The notes under the pieces are model-generated. The model was not told the DNA's origin, made no database searches, and saw nothing but the letters and a program-made list of their open reading frames with translations. Positions 9,040 through 18,507 of a DNA stretch of 52,497 bases are shown piece by piece. Position 1 is the stretch's first letter; every line of letters begins with the position of its first letter. The DNA is taken from assembly GCA_946478305.1 (NCBI GenBank), contig CAMLBO010000025.1, positions 1-52,497 of the forward strand, given 5' to 3'. A program made the translations under genes and the position numbers. This DNA is from an uncultured Enterobacterales bacterium (lineage in GTDB: Bacteria > Pseudomonadota > Gammaproteobacteria > Enterobacterales > Enterobacteriaceae).

Positions 9040-9431
9040 TGCGCTGCGGGGTTGCCTTAATCAAAGAGTGTGAACTACGTCAAGCATAGCAAGTCAGGTG
9101 CCGCAAAGGACCGCAAAAAGTGGTAAGAAAAGGCTTCAGCACCAATTTGCTATCCTGTATCAGGCTTTTTGCCTATCACCGCACAAAATGCCGTAGCTGT
9201 TGAAAGCACAACATTTAATGCCCAATACTCGCGCCGGAAATATCGGGTTACACCGCCGCTTTGGATATAATTTCACGCAGCCGCTGCTATTGTGTTAAAA
9301 TCTCCGCAACTGGCGCACTGCAGTTTGTGCCGAATCCTCGTGGTAATGCCTCATTTGCCTCGTCTGATCATCCACTCTTGAAACTGCACCGAACCCCGTT
9401 CGGGTTAGAGTGGACTGGAGCTTTTCCTTAT
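9040..9431. promoter_or_regulatory. mdtG-rhlE divergent intergenic region
   Basis: 392 bases without a gene. It must hold the mdtG promoter (-) and the rhlE promoter (+). For rhlE, TATAAT occurs at 9266-9271 without a good -35, and TTGAAA (9200-9205) with CAATAC (9223-9228) at 17 bp is an alternative. Either would give a long rhlE leader of about 150-195 bases, which could fold or be cold-responsive. The frame is open from 9261 but shows no similarity to RhlE before 9432. Confidence 0.35.
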
Positions 9432-10841
9432 ATGTCATTTGATTCTCTCGGCTTAAGTGCCGAAATTTTGCGTGCTGTTGAAGAACAGGGCTATCGTGAG
9501 CCTACGCCTATTCAGAGCCAGGCTATCCCTGTTGTTCTGCAAGGCCGTGACTTGATGGCGAGTGCGCAGACCGGTACCGGTAAAACCGCTGGTTTTACCC
9601 TGCCGCTGCTTAACATGCTCAGTCATTCCAACGCGCAATTCAAAGGACGTCGCCCTGTTCGTGCGCTGATCCTGACCCCGACCCGTGAACTGGCGGCGCA
9701 GATTGGCGAAAACGTACAGTCTTACAGCAAATACCTGACTCTGCGTTCGCTGGTCGTATTTGGTGGCGTAAGCATTAACCCGCAGATGATGAAATTACGC
9801 GCAGGCGTAGATGTGCTCATCGCGACCCCAGGTCGCCTTCTGGACTTAGAACATCAGAACGCGGTGGATTTATCCAAAGTTGAAATTCTGGTGCTGGACG
9901 AAGCAGACCGCATGCTGGACATGGGGTTCATCCATGACATCCGTCGCGTTCTGGCGAAACTCCCAGCCAAGCGCCAGAACCTGCTGTTCTCTGCCACCTT
10001 CTCTGATGAAATTAAAGGTCTGGCCAGCAAATTGCTGACTAACCCGGCTTCTGTTGAAGTGGCGCGTCGTAACACGGCGTCAGAGCAGATCGAACAAAGC
10101 GTGCATTTCGTTGATAAGAAACGCAAAAGAGAACTCCTTTCTCAGATGATTGGCGAAGGCGACTGGAAACAGGTGCTGGTCTTTACCCGTACTAAACACG
10201 GTGCTAACCATCTGGCAGAACAGCTGAATAAGGATGGCATCACCGCCTCCGCGATTCACGGTAACAAAAGTCAGGGCGCACGTACCCGCGCACTGGCCGA
10301 CTTCAAAGACGGCGGCGTTCGCGTGCTGGTAGCAACAGATATCGCGGCGCGTGGTCTGGATATCGACCAGTTGCCACACGTTGTGAACTACGAGTTACCG
10401 AACGTGCCTGAAGATTACGTTCACCGTATCGGTCGTACAGGCCGTGCGGAATCCACCGGTGAAGCGATTTCTCTGGTGTGTGTTGATGAACATAAACTGC
10501 TGCGTGATATCGAGCGTTTGCTCAAGCGTGAAGTACCACGCATCGCGCTGCCAGGTTACGAGCCAGATCCCACTATCAAAGCTGAGCCGATCATCAATGG
10601 TCGCCAGGGCAGCGGTGGCGGCGGTCGTGGTGCTCCTCGTCAGCGCTCTGGCTCAGGTGCTCCGCGCTCAAGCGCACCACGTTCAAGTGCCCCACGTTCT
10701 GCAGGCAGTGGTCAGCGCAGTGGTAACGGCAGCGGTGAAAACCGGGGTTCAGGCGAAGGCCGTCCGGCTGCTCGTCCTGCCCGCGCAGCCAATGCCGGTC
10801 AGCGTCGCTCAGGTCCTCCGGGTGGCAGCCGTAACTCGTAA
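9432..10841 (+). CDS. rhlE: ATP-dependent RNA helicase RhlE
   Basis: This DEAD-box helicase acts on rRNA during ribosome assembly and helps RNA turnover. It has 469 residues from the ATG at 9432 ([16 protein letters not shown], the family start). Motifs: Q-motif PTPIQ near 24-28, Walker A AQTGTGKT 45-52, DEAD 156-159, SAT in LLFSATFSD, and HRIGRTGR 331-338. The last 75 or so residues are a basic, low-complexity Gly/Arg/Ser tail with repeats of APRSS, unlike the E. coli tail in detail but of the same kind, likely for RNA binding. Confidence 0.96.
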   Translation: MSFDSLGLSAEILRAVEEQGYREPTPIQSQAIPVVLQGRDLMASAQTGTGKTAGFTLPLLNMLSHSNAQFKGRRPVRALILTPTRELAAQIGENVQSYSKYLTLRSLVVFGGVSINPQMMKLRAGVDVLIATPGRLLDLEHQNAVDLSKVEILVLDEADRMLDMGFIHDIRRVLAKLPAKRQNLLFSATFSDEIKGLASKLLTNPASVEVARRNTASEQIEQSVHFVDKKRKRELLSQMIGEGDWKQVLVFTRTKHGANHLAEQLNKDGITASAIHGNKSQGARTRALADFKDGGVRVLVATDIAARGLDIDQLPHVVNYELPNVPEDYVHRIGRTGRAESTGEAISLVCVDEHKLLRDIERLLKREVPRIALPGYEPDPTIKAEPIINGRQGSGGGGRGAPRQRSGSGAPRSSAPRSSAPRSAGSGQRSGNGSGENRGSGEGRPAARPARAANAGQRRSGPPGGSRNS

Positions 10842-10893
10842 GCCTTCAGGCGGCAATCTGCCGTTCTGATCCCTTTCTTCGTTAATAAGAAAG

Positions 10894-10923
10894 CAAACCG
10901 CCTCATTGCAGGCGGTTTTTTTA
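10894..10923. terminator. Terminator between rhlE and the convergent regulator gene
   Basis: AAACCGCCT (10895-10903) pairs with AGGCGGTTT, which runs into a seven-T tract ending at 10923. It serves rhlE, and probably also the minus-strand gene ending at 10946. Confidence 0.85.
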
Positions 10924-10945
10924 TGTCTATTGTCTGGATGAAATT

Positions 10946-11596
10946 TTACAACCAGATACGGTAAGCACAGCGGCGTGCGCCCTGCAAAATATGCTCGGTA
11001 CGCTCGACGTTAGCTTCCAGTGTGGCGCTGAACACCTCGCGTTCGGCGCGGCAAAACCCCTGACAAGTGGCGGCGGCAGCACAAATCGGGCAATGATTTT
11101 CCACCAACAGAAAACTGCCGTCCTCTTCCTCCTGCCAATCGGCCATGTAGCCTTCACGGGTACGGATCGCCGTCAGACGCGCTAAGCGTTCCTGCAACGT
11201 ATCGGCACCCGTCATCGCTTGCTGATAGGCGTCGCGGGTCTGTGCTTCGCGACCGGAGATCAATTTATCCAGCGCCTTTTCCCCTAACGATGAGCGGATG
11301 AGCGTCAGAAGTTGTACGGTCAGATCGGCATGAGCATCAGGAAAACGCGCATGCCCCTGAGCCGTAAGCTGCCAGAACTGCGCCGGGCGGCCGACGCCTT
11401 GTGAAACGGACTTCGCCTCAACCAGCCCCTCTTTTGCCAGTTTGACGAATTGCTGGCGTGCAGCCTCACCGGTCGTGCCAAGAATGTTACCGGCGTCACT
11501 GGCCTGCAATTCTCCCCGGGTTTTAAGCAACAGCAGTAGACGCTCTGCTACGCTTTGTTTAACTTCTCCGGTATTTTCCAAGTCAATGCTTGACAT
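10946..11596 (-). CDS. Winged-helix regulator with Cys cluster (SufR/COG2345-like)
   Basis: Predicted DNA-binding repressor of 216 residues. The N-terminal half reads as a winged helix: SVAERLLLLLKTRGELQASDAG, then TGEAARQQFVKLAKEGLV and the wing VGRPAQFWQLT. The C-terminal half carries His168, Cys169, Cys172, Cys178 and Cys182 (HCPIC...CQGFC) and Cys210. SufR-type regulators use such cysteines to hold an iron-sulfur cluster; that role here is inference. The gene is divergent from a drug-exporter-type MFS gene with 123 bases between, the usual arrangement for a local repressor and its target. Confidence 0.8.
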   Translation of the reverse strand: MSSIDLENTGEVKQSVAERLLLLLKTRGELQASDAGNILGTTGEAARQQFVKLAKEGLVEAKSVSQGVGRPAQFWQLTAQGHARFPDAHADLTVQLLTLIRSSLGEKALDKLISGREAQTRDAYQQAMTGADTLQERLARLTAIRTREGYMADWQEEEDGSFLLVENHCPICAAAATCQGFCRAEREVFSATLEANVERTEHILQGARRCAYRIWL

Positions 11597-11621
11597 ATCA
11601 CCTCGGTCAGCTCTAAATTAC

Positions 11622-11639
11622 GGAATGATTTATTATTCC
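11622..11639. promoter_or_regulatory. Candidate operator for the MFS/regulator pair
   Basis: GGAATGAT (11622-11629) and ATTATTCC (11632-11639) form an 18-bp near-perfect inverted repeat with a TT centre (7 of 8 positions matched). It lies 25 bases before the regulator start and 80 before the exporter start, suitable for a dimeric winged-helix protein controlling both. Confidence 0.5.
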
Positions 11640-11719
11640 AAGTTATTTCTTGTTTAATATTACCACAACTCAGACGTACTTCAATAAGGTGCGCTGGAAC
11701 AAGCCAAAGGGATGCAGAG

Positions 11720-13156
11720 ATGTCAGAAAACGAAAGCGGTTGGGGCGGTCTATTCAGCGCAGAAAACCGGGGCAGTGCAGTTGCACTTAGCGCGGGTGTG
11801 GCGCTTTATGCGACCAACAGCTATATCGTCATCACCATTTTGCCCTCGGTAGTGCAGGATATTGGCGGCCTTGCGTGGTACGCCTGGAATATGACGCTGT
11901 TTGTCGTCAGCTCGATTCTCGGTTCAGCGCTGTCCGCACGCCTGATGCGAAAAGCCGGGCCGCGCGGCAGCTATCTGACAGCCACCGGCATTTTCATGGC
12001 GGGTGCTGCACTCTGTGCCGCTGCGCCGAGTATGCAGATTCTGCTGCTGGGAAGGGCGATTCAGGGGTTAGGTGGCGGTTTTCTGTTTGCACTCTCCTAC
12101 GCGATGATCAATCTGGTGTTCAAAGAGTCTCTGTGGCCGCGCGCCATGGCACTCATCTCGGCGATGTGGGGTATTGCAACCCTGGTTGGCCCGGCAATTG
12201 GCGGTATCTTTGCTGAACTGCACGCCTGGCGTTACGCTTTCGGCCTGCTGGTGCCGGTAACATTACTGTTCGGTGTGCTGGTCTGGCGCACGTTACCGGC
12301 ACAGCAGGCTAAACCACAGGCGGCAGAACCACTGCCGTTCATTCAGCTGGCCTTACTCACCGGTTCGGTGCTGGTGGTATCAGCCGGAAGTTTATCGTCC
12401 CACGGCTGGGTGAATCTTGGCGGTATTGTCGTGGCCCTGCTCATGGTTATGCTGCTGCGCCAACGGGAGTTTGGCTCGACAGTGCGCCTGCTGCCGCGCA
12501 ATTCGTTATCCCTCTCTTCTCCGCTGTGCTGGTTGTATATGACAATGGCGCTGCTGATGATTGGCTTAGGGTGTGAAATCTACGTGCCGTATATGCTGCA
12601 ACATCTGCATGGCCAGACACCGCTGGCTGCCGGATACATCACCGCTGCTGCTGCCGCTGGCTGGACGTTGAGCGAGATGACCAGCGCAGGCTGGACCGGG
12701 CGGCGCGCCAATCAGGCGATTGTCTCCGGCCCGGTAATTCTGGCAGTGGGGCTGCTGTTAATGCTGATTTCTATTCCCGTGGTATTCGGCCCGCCTTGGT
12801 TCAATCTGAGCGGTATTGTTCTGGGGTTGACGCTGGCGGGTTTTGGTATCGGGCTTGGCTGGCCGCATCTGCTGACCCGCGTCTTGCAGAAGGCCGACGA
12901 GCAGGAAAAAGAGACCGCCGGTGCGTCTATTACGCTGGTGCAATCTTTTGCAGCAGCACTCGGTGCTGCGCTGGCGGGCACCATCGCCAATCTGGCGGGC
13001 GTGAATGGTGGGGGAGTCGATGCTGCCAGCAACGCCGCCTTCTGGTTATTCCTGGCCTTCATCATTCCATCAGCACTGGGTATTTTTACTGCATGGCGCT
13101 CGGTGAAGGTACGGCCTGTGCCGTCCGAAATTGAATTATTACAGGAAGGGCGCTAA
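11720..13156 (+). CDS. MFS exporter, DHA2 (14-span) type
   Basis: Predicted inner-membrane proton-driven exporter of 478 residues. Hydrophobic spans run through almost the whole protein. Family features include the early VVQDIGGLAWYAWNMTLFVVSSIL segment and LLLGRAIQGLGGGFLFALSYAMI, typical of the DHA2 drug-resistance group. The substrate cannot be read from sequence. Control by the divergent Cys-cluster regulator is likely from position. The gene ends in a short hydrophilic tail (VPSEIELLQEGR). A weak hairpin at 13178-13199 without T-run follows. Confidence 0.82.
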   Translation: MSENESGWGGLFSAENRGSAVALSAGVALYATNSYIVITILPSVVQDIGGLAWYAWNMTLFVVSSILGSALSARLMRKAGPRGSYLTATGIFMAGAALCAAAPSMQILLLGRAIQGLGGGFLFALSYAMINLVFKESLWPRAMALISAMWGIATLVGPAIGGIFAELHAWRYAFGLLVPVTLLFGVLVWRTLPAQQAKPQAAEPLPFIQLALLTGSVLVVSAGSLSSHGWVNLGGIVVALLMVMLLRQREFGSTVRLLPRNSLSLSSPLCWLYMTMALLMIGLGCEIYVPYMLQHLHGQTPLAAGYITAAAAAGWTLSEMTSAGWTGRRANQAIVSGPVILAVGLLLMLISIPVVFGPPWFNLSGIVLGLTLAGFGIGLGWPHLLTRVLQKADEQEKETAGASITLVQSFAAALGAALAGTIANLAGVNGGGVDAASNAAFWLFLAFIIPSALGIFTAWRSVKVRPVPSEIELLQEGR

Positions 13157-13210
13157 TACATTGTCGAATAAACAAGAACGGCACCTTGGAGGGTGCTGTT
13201 GAGCAGGTAA

Positions 13211-13572
13211 TTAATAGTACGAGTATTTGACACTGTCACCAAAACGATTTCTACCCGGGGTGCCGTCCAGACAGAAGACAACAATCAACGCTATTGCGCC
13301 GACAAAAGGTACCAAACATATAAGGAGCCACCATCCGCTGCGGTTAGTGTCATGCAGACGACGCACCTGGACAGCTAAACCTGGCAGGAGAAGCAACAGG
13401 GTGTAAACCACGAGGATCTTACTCATGCCTCCTATGCCGAATAACAATACTGAAACTACCGATAGTGCTGTACAAATCAAATAATTGAACAGCAAAAACA
13501 GCCAATATTCTTTACGTCGTGCGCGCCCTGAAAATGTGGCATATTTTTTAAAACGTCTAAATACCAGTGCAT
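13211..13572 (-). pseudogene. DUF805 membrane protein gene with one-base frameshift
   Basis: DUF805 proteins (E. coli YhaH type) are about 120-residue inner-membrane proteins of unknown function. The frame ending at 13211 encodes the family core, including VQVRRLHDTNRSGWWLL and the end GTPGRNRFGDSV. Upstream the family N-terminus is split. From ATG 13572 the sequence reads MHWYLDVLK, then at a six-base A-run (minus strand, 13549-13544) it must shift frame to continue YATFSGRARRKEYWLFLLF. Adding one A would restore a 120-residue protein. GAGG stands eight bases before the ATG. It may be inactive, slippage-controlled, or an assembly error. Confidence 0.85.
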
Positions 13573-13734
13573 ATCCTTTGCCTCGTTAAAAAGAAATAAC
13601 ATTTAAATGCTTATTAAAAAGCCGGAGGATTTTACACCAACGATTACGTCAGCAGTAATTTGTTTGGGGGCAATAATTGTCCTATTACGGACCTTGAGAT
13701 ACTCTTGCGCATCATTTTTTAAGAGTTGAATTTC

Positions 13735-14664
13735 ATGCGTGTATTACTGGCTCCGATGGAAGGCGTACTGGATCCTTTGGTCAGGGAACTTCTGACCGAA
13801 GTGAATGATTACGACTTATGCATCACTGAGTTTTTGCGTGTGGTCAATCAGCTGCTGCCCGTCAAATCCTTCTATCGTTTGTGTCCTGAATTGCTAAATC
13901 AGAGCCGCACGCCCTCAGGTACGCGGGTGAGAGTGCAGTTGCTTGGCCAATATCCGCAGTGGCTGGCGGAAAATGCCGCGCTGGCCGTGGAGCTGGGTTC
14001 CTATGGCGTTGATCTCAACTGTGGTTGCCCGTCCAAAACGGTCAACGGCAGCGGCGGCGGGGCGACACTGCTCAAAGACCCTGAGCTGATTTATCAGGGG
14101 GCGAAAGCCATGCGCGAAGCCGTTCCCGCTCATCTGCCGGTCACGGTAAAAGTGCGGCTGGGTTGGGATTCACTGGCGAAAAGTTTTGAAATTGCCGACG
14201 CCGTCCAGCAGGCCGGTGCCACTGAGTTAACGGTGCACGGGCGTACCAAAGAGGACGGTTATAAAGCTGAACGGATTAACTGGCAGGCCATCGGGGAAAT
14301 CCGCCAGCGCCTGACTATCCCGGTGATCGCCAATGGTGAGATTTGGGACTACGCCAGCGCTCAGGCGTGCATGCAGGTCACGGGGTGTGACTCAGTCATG
14401 ATTGGGCGCGGTGCGCTGAATATCCCCAACCTCAGCCGGGTGGTGAAATACAACGAGCCACGTATGCCGTGGCCGGATGTGATGACCTTACTGAAGAAAT
14501 ATACCCATTTGGAAAAGCAGGGCGACACCGGCTTGTATCACGTCGCCCGTATAAAGCAGTGGCTGGGATATTTACGTAAAGAGTATGCCGAAGCCGCGGA
14601 GTTATTTAGTGAAGTACGCGTGTTGAAAACATCGAAAGAGATCGCTGAACGCATTAACCGCTGA
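13735..14664 (+). CDS. dusC: tRNA-dihydrouridine(16) synthase DusC
   Basis: This FMN enzyme reduces uridine 16 in the D-loop of tRNA. It has 309 residues from [19 protein letters not shown], the family N-terminus; a TTG at 13726 in frame adds three residues with no support. The catalytic cysteine is Cys98 in [18 protein letters not shown], followed by the FMN-binding segments [29 protein letters not shown] and [13 protein letters not shown]. In E. coli dusC, pbpG, yohC and yohP also lie close together, so this is conserved neighbourhood. Confidence 0.96.
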   Translation: MRVLLAPMEGVLDPLVRELLTEVNDYDLCITEFLRVVNQLLPVKSFYRLCPELLNQSRTPSGTRVRVQLLGQYPQWLAENAALAVELGSYGVDLNCGCPSKTVNGSGGGATLLKDPELIYQGAKAMREAVPAHLPVTVKVRLGWDSLAKSFEIADAVQQAGATELTVHGRTKEDGYKAERINWQAIGEIRQRLTIPVIANGEIWDYASAQACMQVTGCDSVMIGRGALNIPNLSRVVKYNEPRMPWPDVMTLLKKYTHLEKQGDTGLYHVARIKQWLGYLRKEYAEAAELFSEVRVLKTSKEIAERINR

Positions 14665-14723
14665 TCGTTTTCCTGATTTCTCCACACGCTGCTTCGTGCA
14701 CAAAAGCAAAATGGAGAAACATC

Positions 14724-15149
14724 ATGGATAACAAAGACAACGGTCTGACTCACATTGCCTTTTCTGTTAAAGATCTGGACGCCAGCCTGGCGTTCTATGA
14801 AAAATTTGCCGACATGAAAGTGATCCACCGGCGTGGAGAGCCTGGCACTGATGCCAGACCGGTGGCCTGGGTAAGCGACATGACCCGTAATTTCGCTATC
14901 GTACTGGTAGAGAATCCAGACTCTGCAGATACCAAACTGGGCCCTTTCGGGCACCTCGGCGTTGCGTGTAAATCAAAAGCGGAGATGGATGCCAAACTGG
15001 CTCTCGCCCGCGCTGACGGCGTGCTGCGTAAAGAGCCTACAGATAGCGGCCCGCCGGTAGGTTATTGGGCATTCCTTGATGATCCTGACGGTAATACGCT
15101 CGAACTCTCTTACGGGCAGGAGATCAGTTATTTGATTGAAAAAAGTTAA
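14724..15149 (+). CDS. VOC (glyoxalase/bleomycin-resistance fold) protein
   Basis: Small protein of 141 residues with the paired beta-alpha-beta-beta-beta pattern of the vicinal oxygen chelate superfamily. Likely metal ligands are His in [20 protein letters not shown] (near residue 10), Glu/His in the central half ([10 protein letters not shown]) and Glu in [13 protein letters not shown]. The superfamily covers lyases, isomerases and resistance proteins, so the substrate is unknown. GGAG lies ten bases before the ATG. It lies between dusC and pbpG on the same strand. A hairpin (15168-15190, AGCCGCAG/CTGCGGCT) follows without T-run. Confidence 0.8.
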   Translation: MDNKDNGLTHIAFSVKDLDASLAFYEKFADMKVIHRRGEPGTDARPVAWVSDMTRNFAIVLVENPDSADTKLGPFGHLGVACKSKAEMDAKLALARADGVLRKEPTDSGPPVGYWAFLDDPDGNTLELSYGQEISYLIEKS

Positions 15150-15372
15150 CCGCAACGCCCGTTTAAAAGCCGCAGATAAGTTCTGCGGCTGTATAACTGA
15201 ATTACCCTCTGCAAGCGTTCACTTACTCGCCAGCGCCCGCTATTTGGGCACTTGTGACAGACTTTGTGACAAATGCCTGCATAAAATCCGAGTGTCATCC
15301 CGCGTTACCTCCCTTATAATTCCCCCGCAGTCCCGATGCTCCTTTGATGACAACCTTTTTAAATACAGAGCA

Positions 15373-16314
15373 ATGCATGTGAAAATCCGTCTTTTGGTTC
15401 TGAGCCTATTGGCCTTAAATACCGGCATGATGTCTGTCCCTTCTGCCATGGCTGGCGAAAAACATGCGCCGGTTGTCGCGCCGATTGTACAAATTGCTTC
15501 CGGCAGTGCGATGGTGGTTGATCTTAAAACCCACGAAGTGATTTATTCCCGAAATCCCGATCAGGTGCGGCCGATTGCCTCACTGACAAAACTGATGACC
15601 GCGATGGTGACGCTGGATGCCAAACTGCCGCTGGATGAAGTGATTTCGGTGGATATCCATAACACCAGCGAAATGCGCGGCGTATTTTCCCGTGTCAAAG
15701 TCAACAGTGAAATTACCCGTAAGCAGATGATCCAGCTGGCGCTGATGTCCTCTGAAAACCGTGCGGCTGCCAGTCTGGCCGCACATTACCCTGGCGGCTA
15801 TGATGCTTTTATTCGCGCGATGAACGCCAAAGCCAAACAGCTGGGTATGACGCAGACTCATTATGTTGAGCCAACCGGTTTATCGCCGCGCAACGTTTCC
15901 ACTGCCCGTGATTTAACTCGTTTGCTGCTGGCATCACAGAAATATCCGCTGATTGGCGAGTTGAGCACCACCTCGGAAAAAACCGCCGTCTTTGCCCATC
16001 CGGCTTATGCATTGCCTTTTCGCAATACTAATCACCTGATCATGAACCCGAGCTGGAATATTCAGTTGACCAAAACCGGCTATACCGATGATGCTGGCCA
16101 CTGCCTGGCGATGCGCGCCACTATCAATGGCAAGCCGGTGACGCTGGTGGTGATGGACGCGTTTGGTAAATACACGGCGTTCGCAGATGCCAACCGTCTG
16201 CGCACCTGGATGGAAACCGGTAAGACGGTACCTGTACCGCAAATTGCCAAGACTTACCGCAAAACCAAAGATCAGCAGCGCACCCAGCCTGATATTGAAC
16301 AGGCTGACGATTAA
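15373..16314 (+). CDS. pbpG: D-alanyl-D-alanine endopeptidase PbpG (PBP7)
   Basis: This periplasmic serine peptidase cuts DD-crosslinks in peptidoglycan. It has 313 residues from ATG 15373, with a signal peptide about 1-27 (AMA/GEKH). Active-site motifs: Ser70-Leu-Thr-Lys73, Ser127-Glu-Asn129 and a KTG triad near residue 235 (LTKTGYT). The C-terminal tail is hydrophilic ([11 protein letters not shown]). An in-frame GTG at 15379 is an alternative start. The frame is open upstream to 15136 but without signal-peptide logic. It sits between dusC/VOC and yohP, as expected from E. coli gene order. Confidence 0.95.
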   Translation: MHVKIRLLVLSLLALNTGMMSVPSAMAGEKHAPVVAPIVQIASGSAMVVDLKTHEVIYSRNPDQVRPIASLTKLMTAMVTLDAKLPLDEVISVDIHNTSEMRGVFSRVKVNSEITRKQMIQLALMSSENRAAASLAAHYPGGYDAFIRAMNAKAKQLGMTQTHYVEPTGLSPRNVSTARDLTRLLLASQKYPLIGELSTTSEKTAVFAHPAYALPFRNTNHLIMNPSWNIQLTKTGYTDDAGHCLAMRATINGKPVTLVVMDAFGKYTAFADANRLRTWMETGKTVPVPQIAKTYRKTKDQQRTQPDIEQADD

Positions 16315-16347
16315 TTTGGTGAAGGTTTTTGCTTGGCGAAGCAACAT

Positions 16348-16385
16348 AAAAAACGGCGCTGTCATAATGCAGCGCCGTTTTTGTT
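16348..16385. terminator. Bidirectional terminator between pbpG and yohP
   Basis: AAAAAACGGCGCT (16348-16360) pairs with AGCGCCGTTTTT (16371-16382), loop GTCATAATGC. It ends pbpG on the plus strand and yohP on the minus strand. Confidence 0.88.
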
Positions 16386-16445
16386 TGTGTCTCGCGTCTT
16401 TATTTCCCGTTCTGTATTTACTGTAACGATCGGGCTGGAGAGACT

Positions 16446-16529
16446 TTAGAAGATCAGTTTAAATACGCCCGTCAGCGTCAGCAGGCCGACAATAAAGATA
16501 ATGGCGATGATCCAAAGAATAATTTTCAT
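16446..16529 (-). CDS. yohP: YohP, 27-residue inner-membrane protein
   Basis: This gene is too short for most gene finders. It encodes MKIILWIIAIIFIVGLLT followed by LTGVFKLIF, 27 residues, closely matching E. coli YohP. It is one transmembrane helix with a short polar end. E. coli YohP is a model for post-translational membrane insertion of tiny proteins; its function is unknown. GAGGG stands about seven bases before the ATG (minus strand). It lies next to pbpG, as in the E. coli neighbourhood, which supports the call. Confidence 0.92.
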   Translation of the reverse strand: MKIILWIIAIIFIVGLLTLTGVFKLIF

Positions 16530-16606
16530 ACTCAGTCCCTCAACAATGTGATGTACCCAGTGATCATCGCTAAGCCGATGATTTCCTTTACTGAGTATAG
16601 TCACTG

Positions 16607-17281
16607 TCAGGAATTTTGCTGGAGCCCTGCCTCATACTGTTTCCGGCGCAAATGTTCAATCGCCACGCGAAGCCCGCAGCGTGGGCTGCTCAATGGTGCG
16701 CCAAACTGTGTGAGATTCACTGCACCGGCCATCGACGCCTGAGCGAGAGCGACCTTGTCAATTCCCTGCTCAAAGGCACGGTCGGCAGCTGCCGCTACGT
16801 TTTGCACATAACCTGCAGTGTCGCCTGCCATAAATTTCTGCCAGGCACCTTCTACCAGCACGAACTCAACTTCCGCCTGCGGGTGACGCTTAACGTGTTC
16901 GAACAGCAACTGCGTAGGCAGCAGGGTGGTTTCAACTGCGTAAAGCACCTGAGTTTTACCCGCTTTTGACATAGCCAGGGTAGCTAAAGCTTCATCAACC
17001 CGCCACACCGGCACCGATGAGCCAGCATCCGCCGCCTTAGCCGCCGGGCCGAGCGTTGAACATGTCAGCAGAACCAGATCGGCAGTTTGTGCCAGTTCAA
17101 CCAAGGCATTGCAGGCTTGCTGCTGAATGTGCGGCGTCAGTTGCCCGGCGGCAACGGCTGCAGCCAGCAGGTCAGGACGGGAATGATGCGACAGCGTATC
17201 GGGCGTCAGACCCAATTCTTGGGCAGCAGCATCGAAAATGGCGATGTTGCTGTCGGCAGTATGTAAGCAGGCAATACGCAA
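16607..17281 (-). CDS. Aspartate/glutamate racemase-family protein
   Basis: Cytoplasmic protein of 224 residues. The N-terminus (MRIACLHTADSN, initiated at a TTG with GGAG five bases upstream) leads into an alpha/beta fold. Two cysteines stand where the Asp/Glu/hydantoin racemase superfamily has its catalytic pair: Cys in LVLLTCSTLGPAA (near residue 94) and Cys in SSPRCGLRV (near residue 200). The substrate cannot be assigned. The TTG start is inferred from the RBS; the next in-frame ATG would cut far into the fold. It is the last minus-strand gene before the gluconate dehydrogenase operon. Confidence 0.8.
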   Translation of the reverse strand: MRIACLHTADSNIAIFDAAAQELGLTPDTLSHHSRPDLLAAAVAAGQLTPHIQQQACNALVELAQTADLVLLTCSTLGPAAKAADAGSSVPVWRVDEALATLAMSKAGKTQVLYAVETTLLPTQLLFEHVKRHPQAEVEFVLVEGAWQKFMAGDTAGYVQNVAAAADRAFEQGIDKVALAQASMAGAVNLTQFGAPLSSPRCGLRVAIEHLRRKQYEAGLQQNS

Positions 17282-17703
17282 AATAGCTCCAGGGTAAGTT
17301 GGGTCAGGATCACAGGTTAATAGCTTTTTGCTGACGTCGGATACTATTTTTGCGCCTTAGTGCTGCGTTAATCGGTTGCTGTTTATTCATCCATTAAATG
17401 AATGTATTATCTGGTTCGTTATCGAAGTTGCGAATGACAAGGAATCTGCCACAGTGACGGTGGGAAAAGGACTACACAGACCGAAAATTCAACGCCCTCC
17501 TGTAATAAATTGTTAATTACTGTTTTACATTGATTCAGTAATAGCAAGCGCATGATTTTTAATTATTTTTTTACGAACCACTTGATTCGAAAGATAATAC
17601 TTTTTCCTAACATCTTCGTATAATCCTCTTCACAAATTGCGCAATCCTACCTCAGGACTGCGGTGTTAGTTACGTTGCAATGTGCATCTACAGGAGAATT
17701 ATT
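17282..17703. promoter_or_regulatory. Promoter region of the gluconate 2-dehydrogenase operon
   Basis: 422 bases without a gene. The 3' half is AT-rich. TATAAT at 17619-17624 (with a poor -35) is the best -10 for the dehydrogenase operon, giving a leader of about 75 bases. AGGAG at 17691-17695 is the RBS for the first gene. A short inverted repeat ATTCAT/ATGAAT lies at 17385-17403. I see no regulator site that I can name. Confidence 0.45.
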
Positions 17704-18420
17704 GTGAAACGCAGACACTTTCTGACCTCAATGGCGGTGCTGTTATTCAGTACGGCGTTGAAGGTCAAAGCCAAAATGATCTCCGGCGGTATGCCGTGGA
17801 TAGTTCACGCGGTACGTCCGCCCAAACCGGTGGTAGCAGGAGAGTGGGCCTTCTTCTCACCGGAGGAAGTCAGCCTGGTGGAGGCTATCGCTGACCGCAT
17901 TATCCCGGCTGATGAGTTAAGTATGGGGGGCAAAGAGGCTGGCTGCGCGCTGTTTCTGGATCGCCAACTGAGCGGTGACTACGGCAATGCGGTGACCGTT
18001 TATCGTCTTGGTCCGGTTGTTCCTGGCACACCTTCACAGGGCCCACAGTTCAGTTACACGCCCGCGCAGCGCTACAAACTGGGTCTGGCGTCGATCAATG
18101 AAGTCTCCAAAGCCAAAAACAGCGGTAAAAACTTTGCCGATCTGAGCGGCGAAAAGCAGGATGATTTGCTGCGCAAGATTGAGTCCGGCGAGATTGCGCT
18201 GCCGGGCATTAACGGACAGCTGTTCTTTGGCATGCTGGTGCAAAACATGCGCGAAGGCTTCTTCTCTGACCCGCTGTACGGCGGTAACAAAGACATGACC
18301 AGCTGGAAAATGCTCGGGTTCCCCGGCGCACGTTACGACTTTCGTGACGTGATCGATCGCCGCGGCGAGGATCTGCACATCCAGCCCGTCAGCATGTTAA
18401 GCAACTACCCAAAATCATAA
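17704..18420 (+). CDS. Gluconate 2-dehydrogenase gamma subunit (Tat-exported)
   Basis: This is the small subunit of a periplasmic FAD/cytochrome c sugar dehydrogenase. It has 238 residues from a GTG at 17704, chosen because AGGAG precedes it and because it places a twin-arginine leader (VKRRHFLTSMAVLLFSTAL) at the N-terminus. The body contains FFSPEEVSLVEAIADRIIPADE, typical of the gluconate 2-dehydrogenase subunit 3 family. Its partner flavoprotein has no leader, so this subunit very likely carries it through the Tat system. First of three genes; 87 bases separate it from the flavoprotein gene. Confidence 0.9.
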   Translation: MKRRHFLTSMAVLLFSTALKVKAKMISGGMPWIVHAVRPPKPVVAGEWAFFSPEEVSLVEAIADRIIPADELSMGGKEAGCALFLDRQLSGDYGNAVTVYRLGPVVPGTPSQGPQFSYTPAQRYKLGLASINEVSKAKNSGKNFADLSGEKQDDLLRKIESGEIALPGINGQLFFGMLVQNMREGFFSDPLYGGNKDMTSWKMLGFPGARYDFRDVIDRRGEDLHIQPVSMLSNYPKS

Positions 18421-18507
18421 GCAAGACCGGGAATTCAACGGCCGTAATTTTGGGATGTTAACTTTTTAAGCAAGCCTTTATGAGCACAACATGATGAGCA
18501 CCGTATT

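Noticed and set aside
9040-9260. marbox for MarA/SoxS control of mdtG
   Set aside because: I looked for the consensus and found no acceptable match.
9261-9431. Upstream extension of RhlE by 57 residues
   Set aside because: No similarity to RhlE and no RBS at 9261; the family start is the ATG at 9432.
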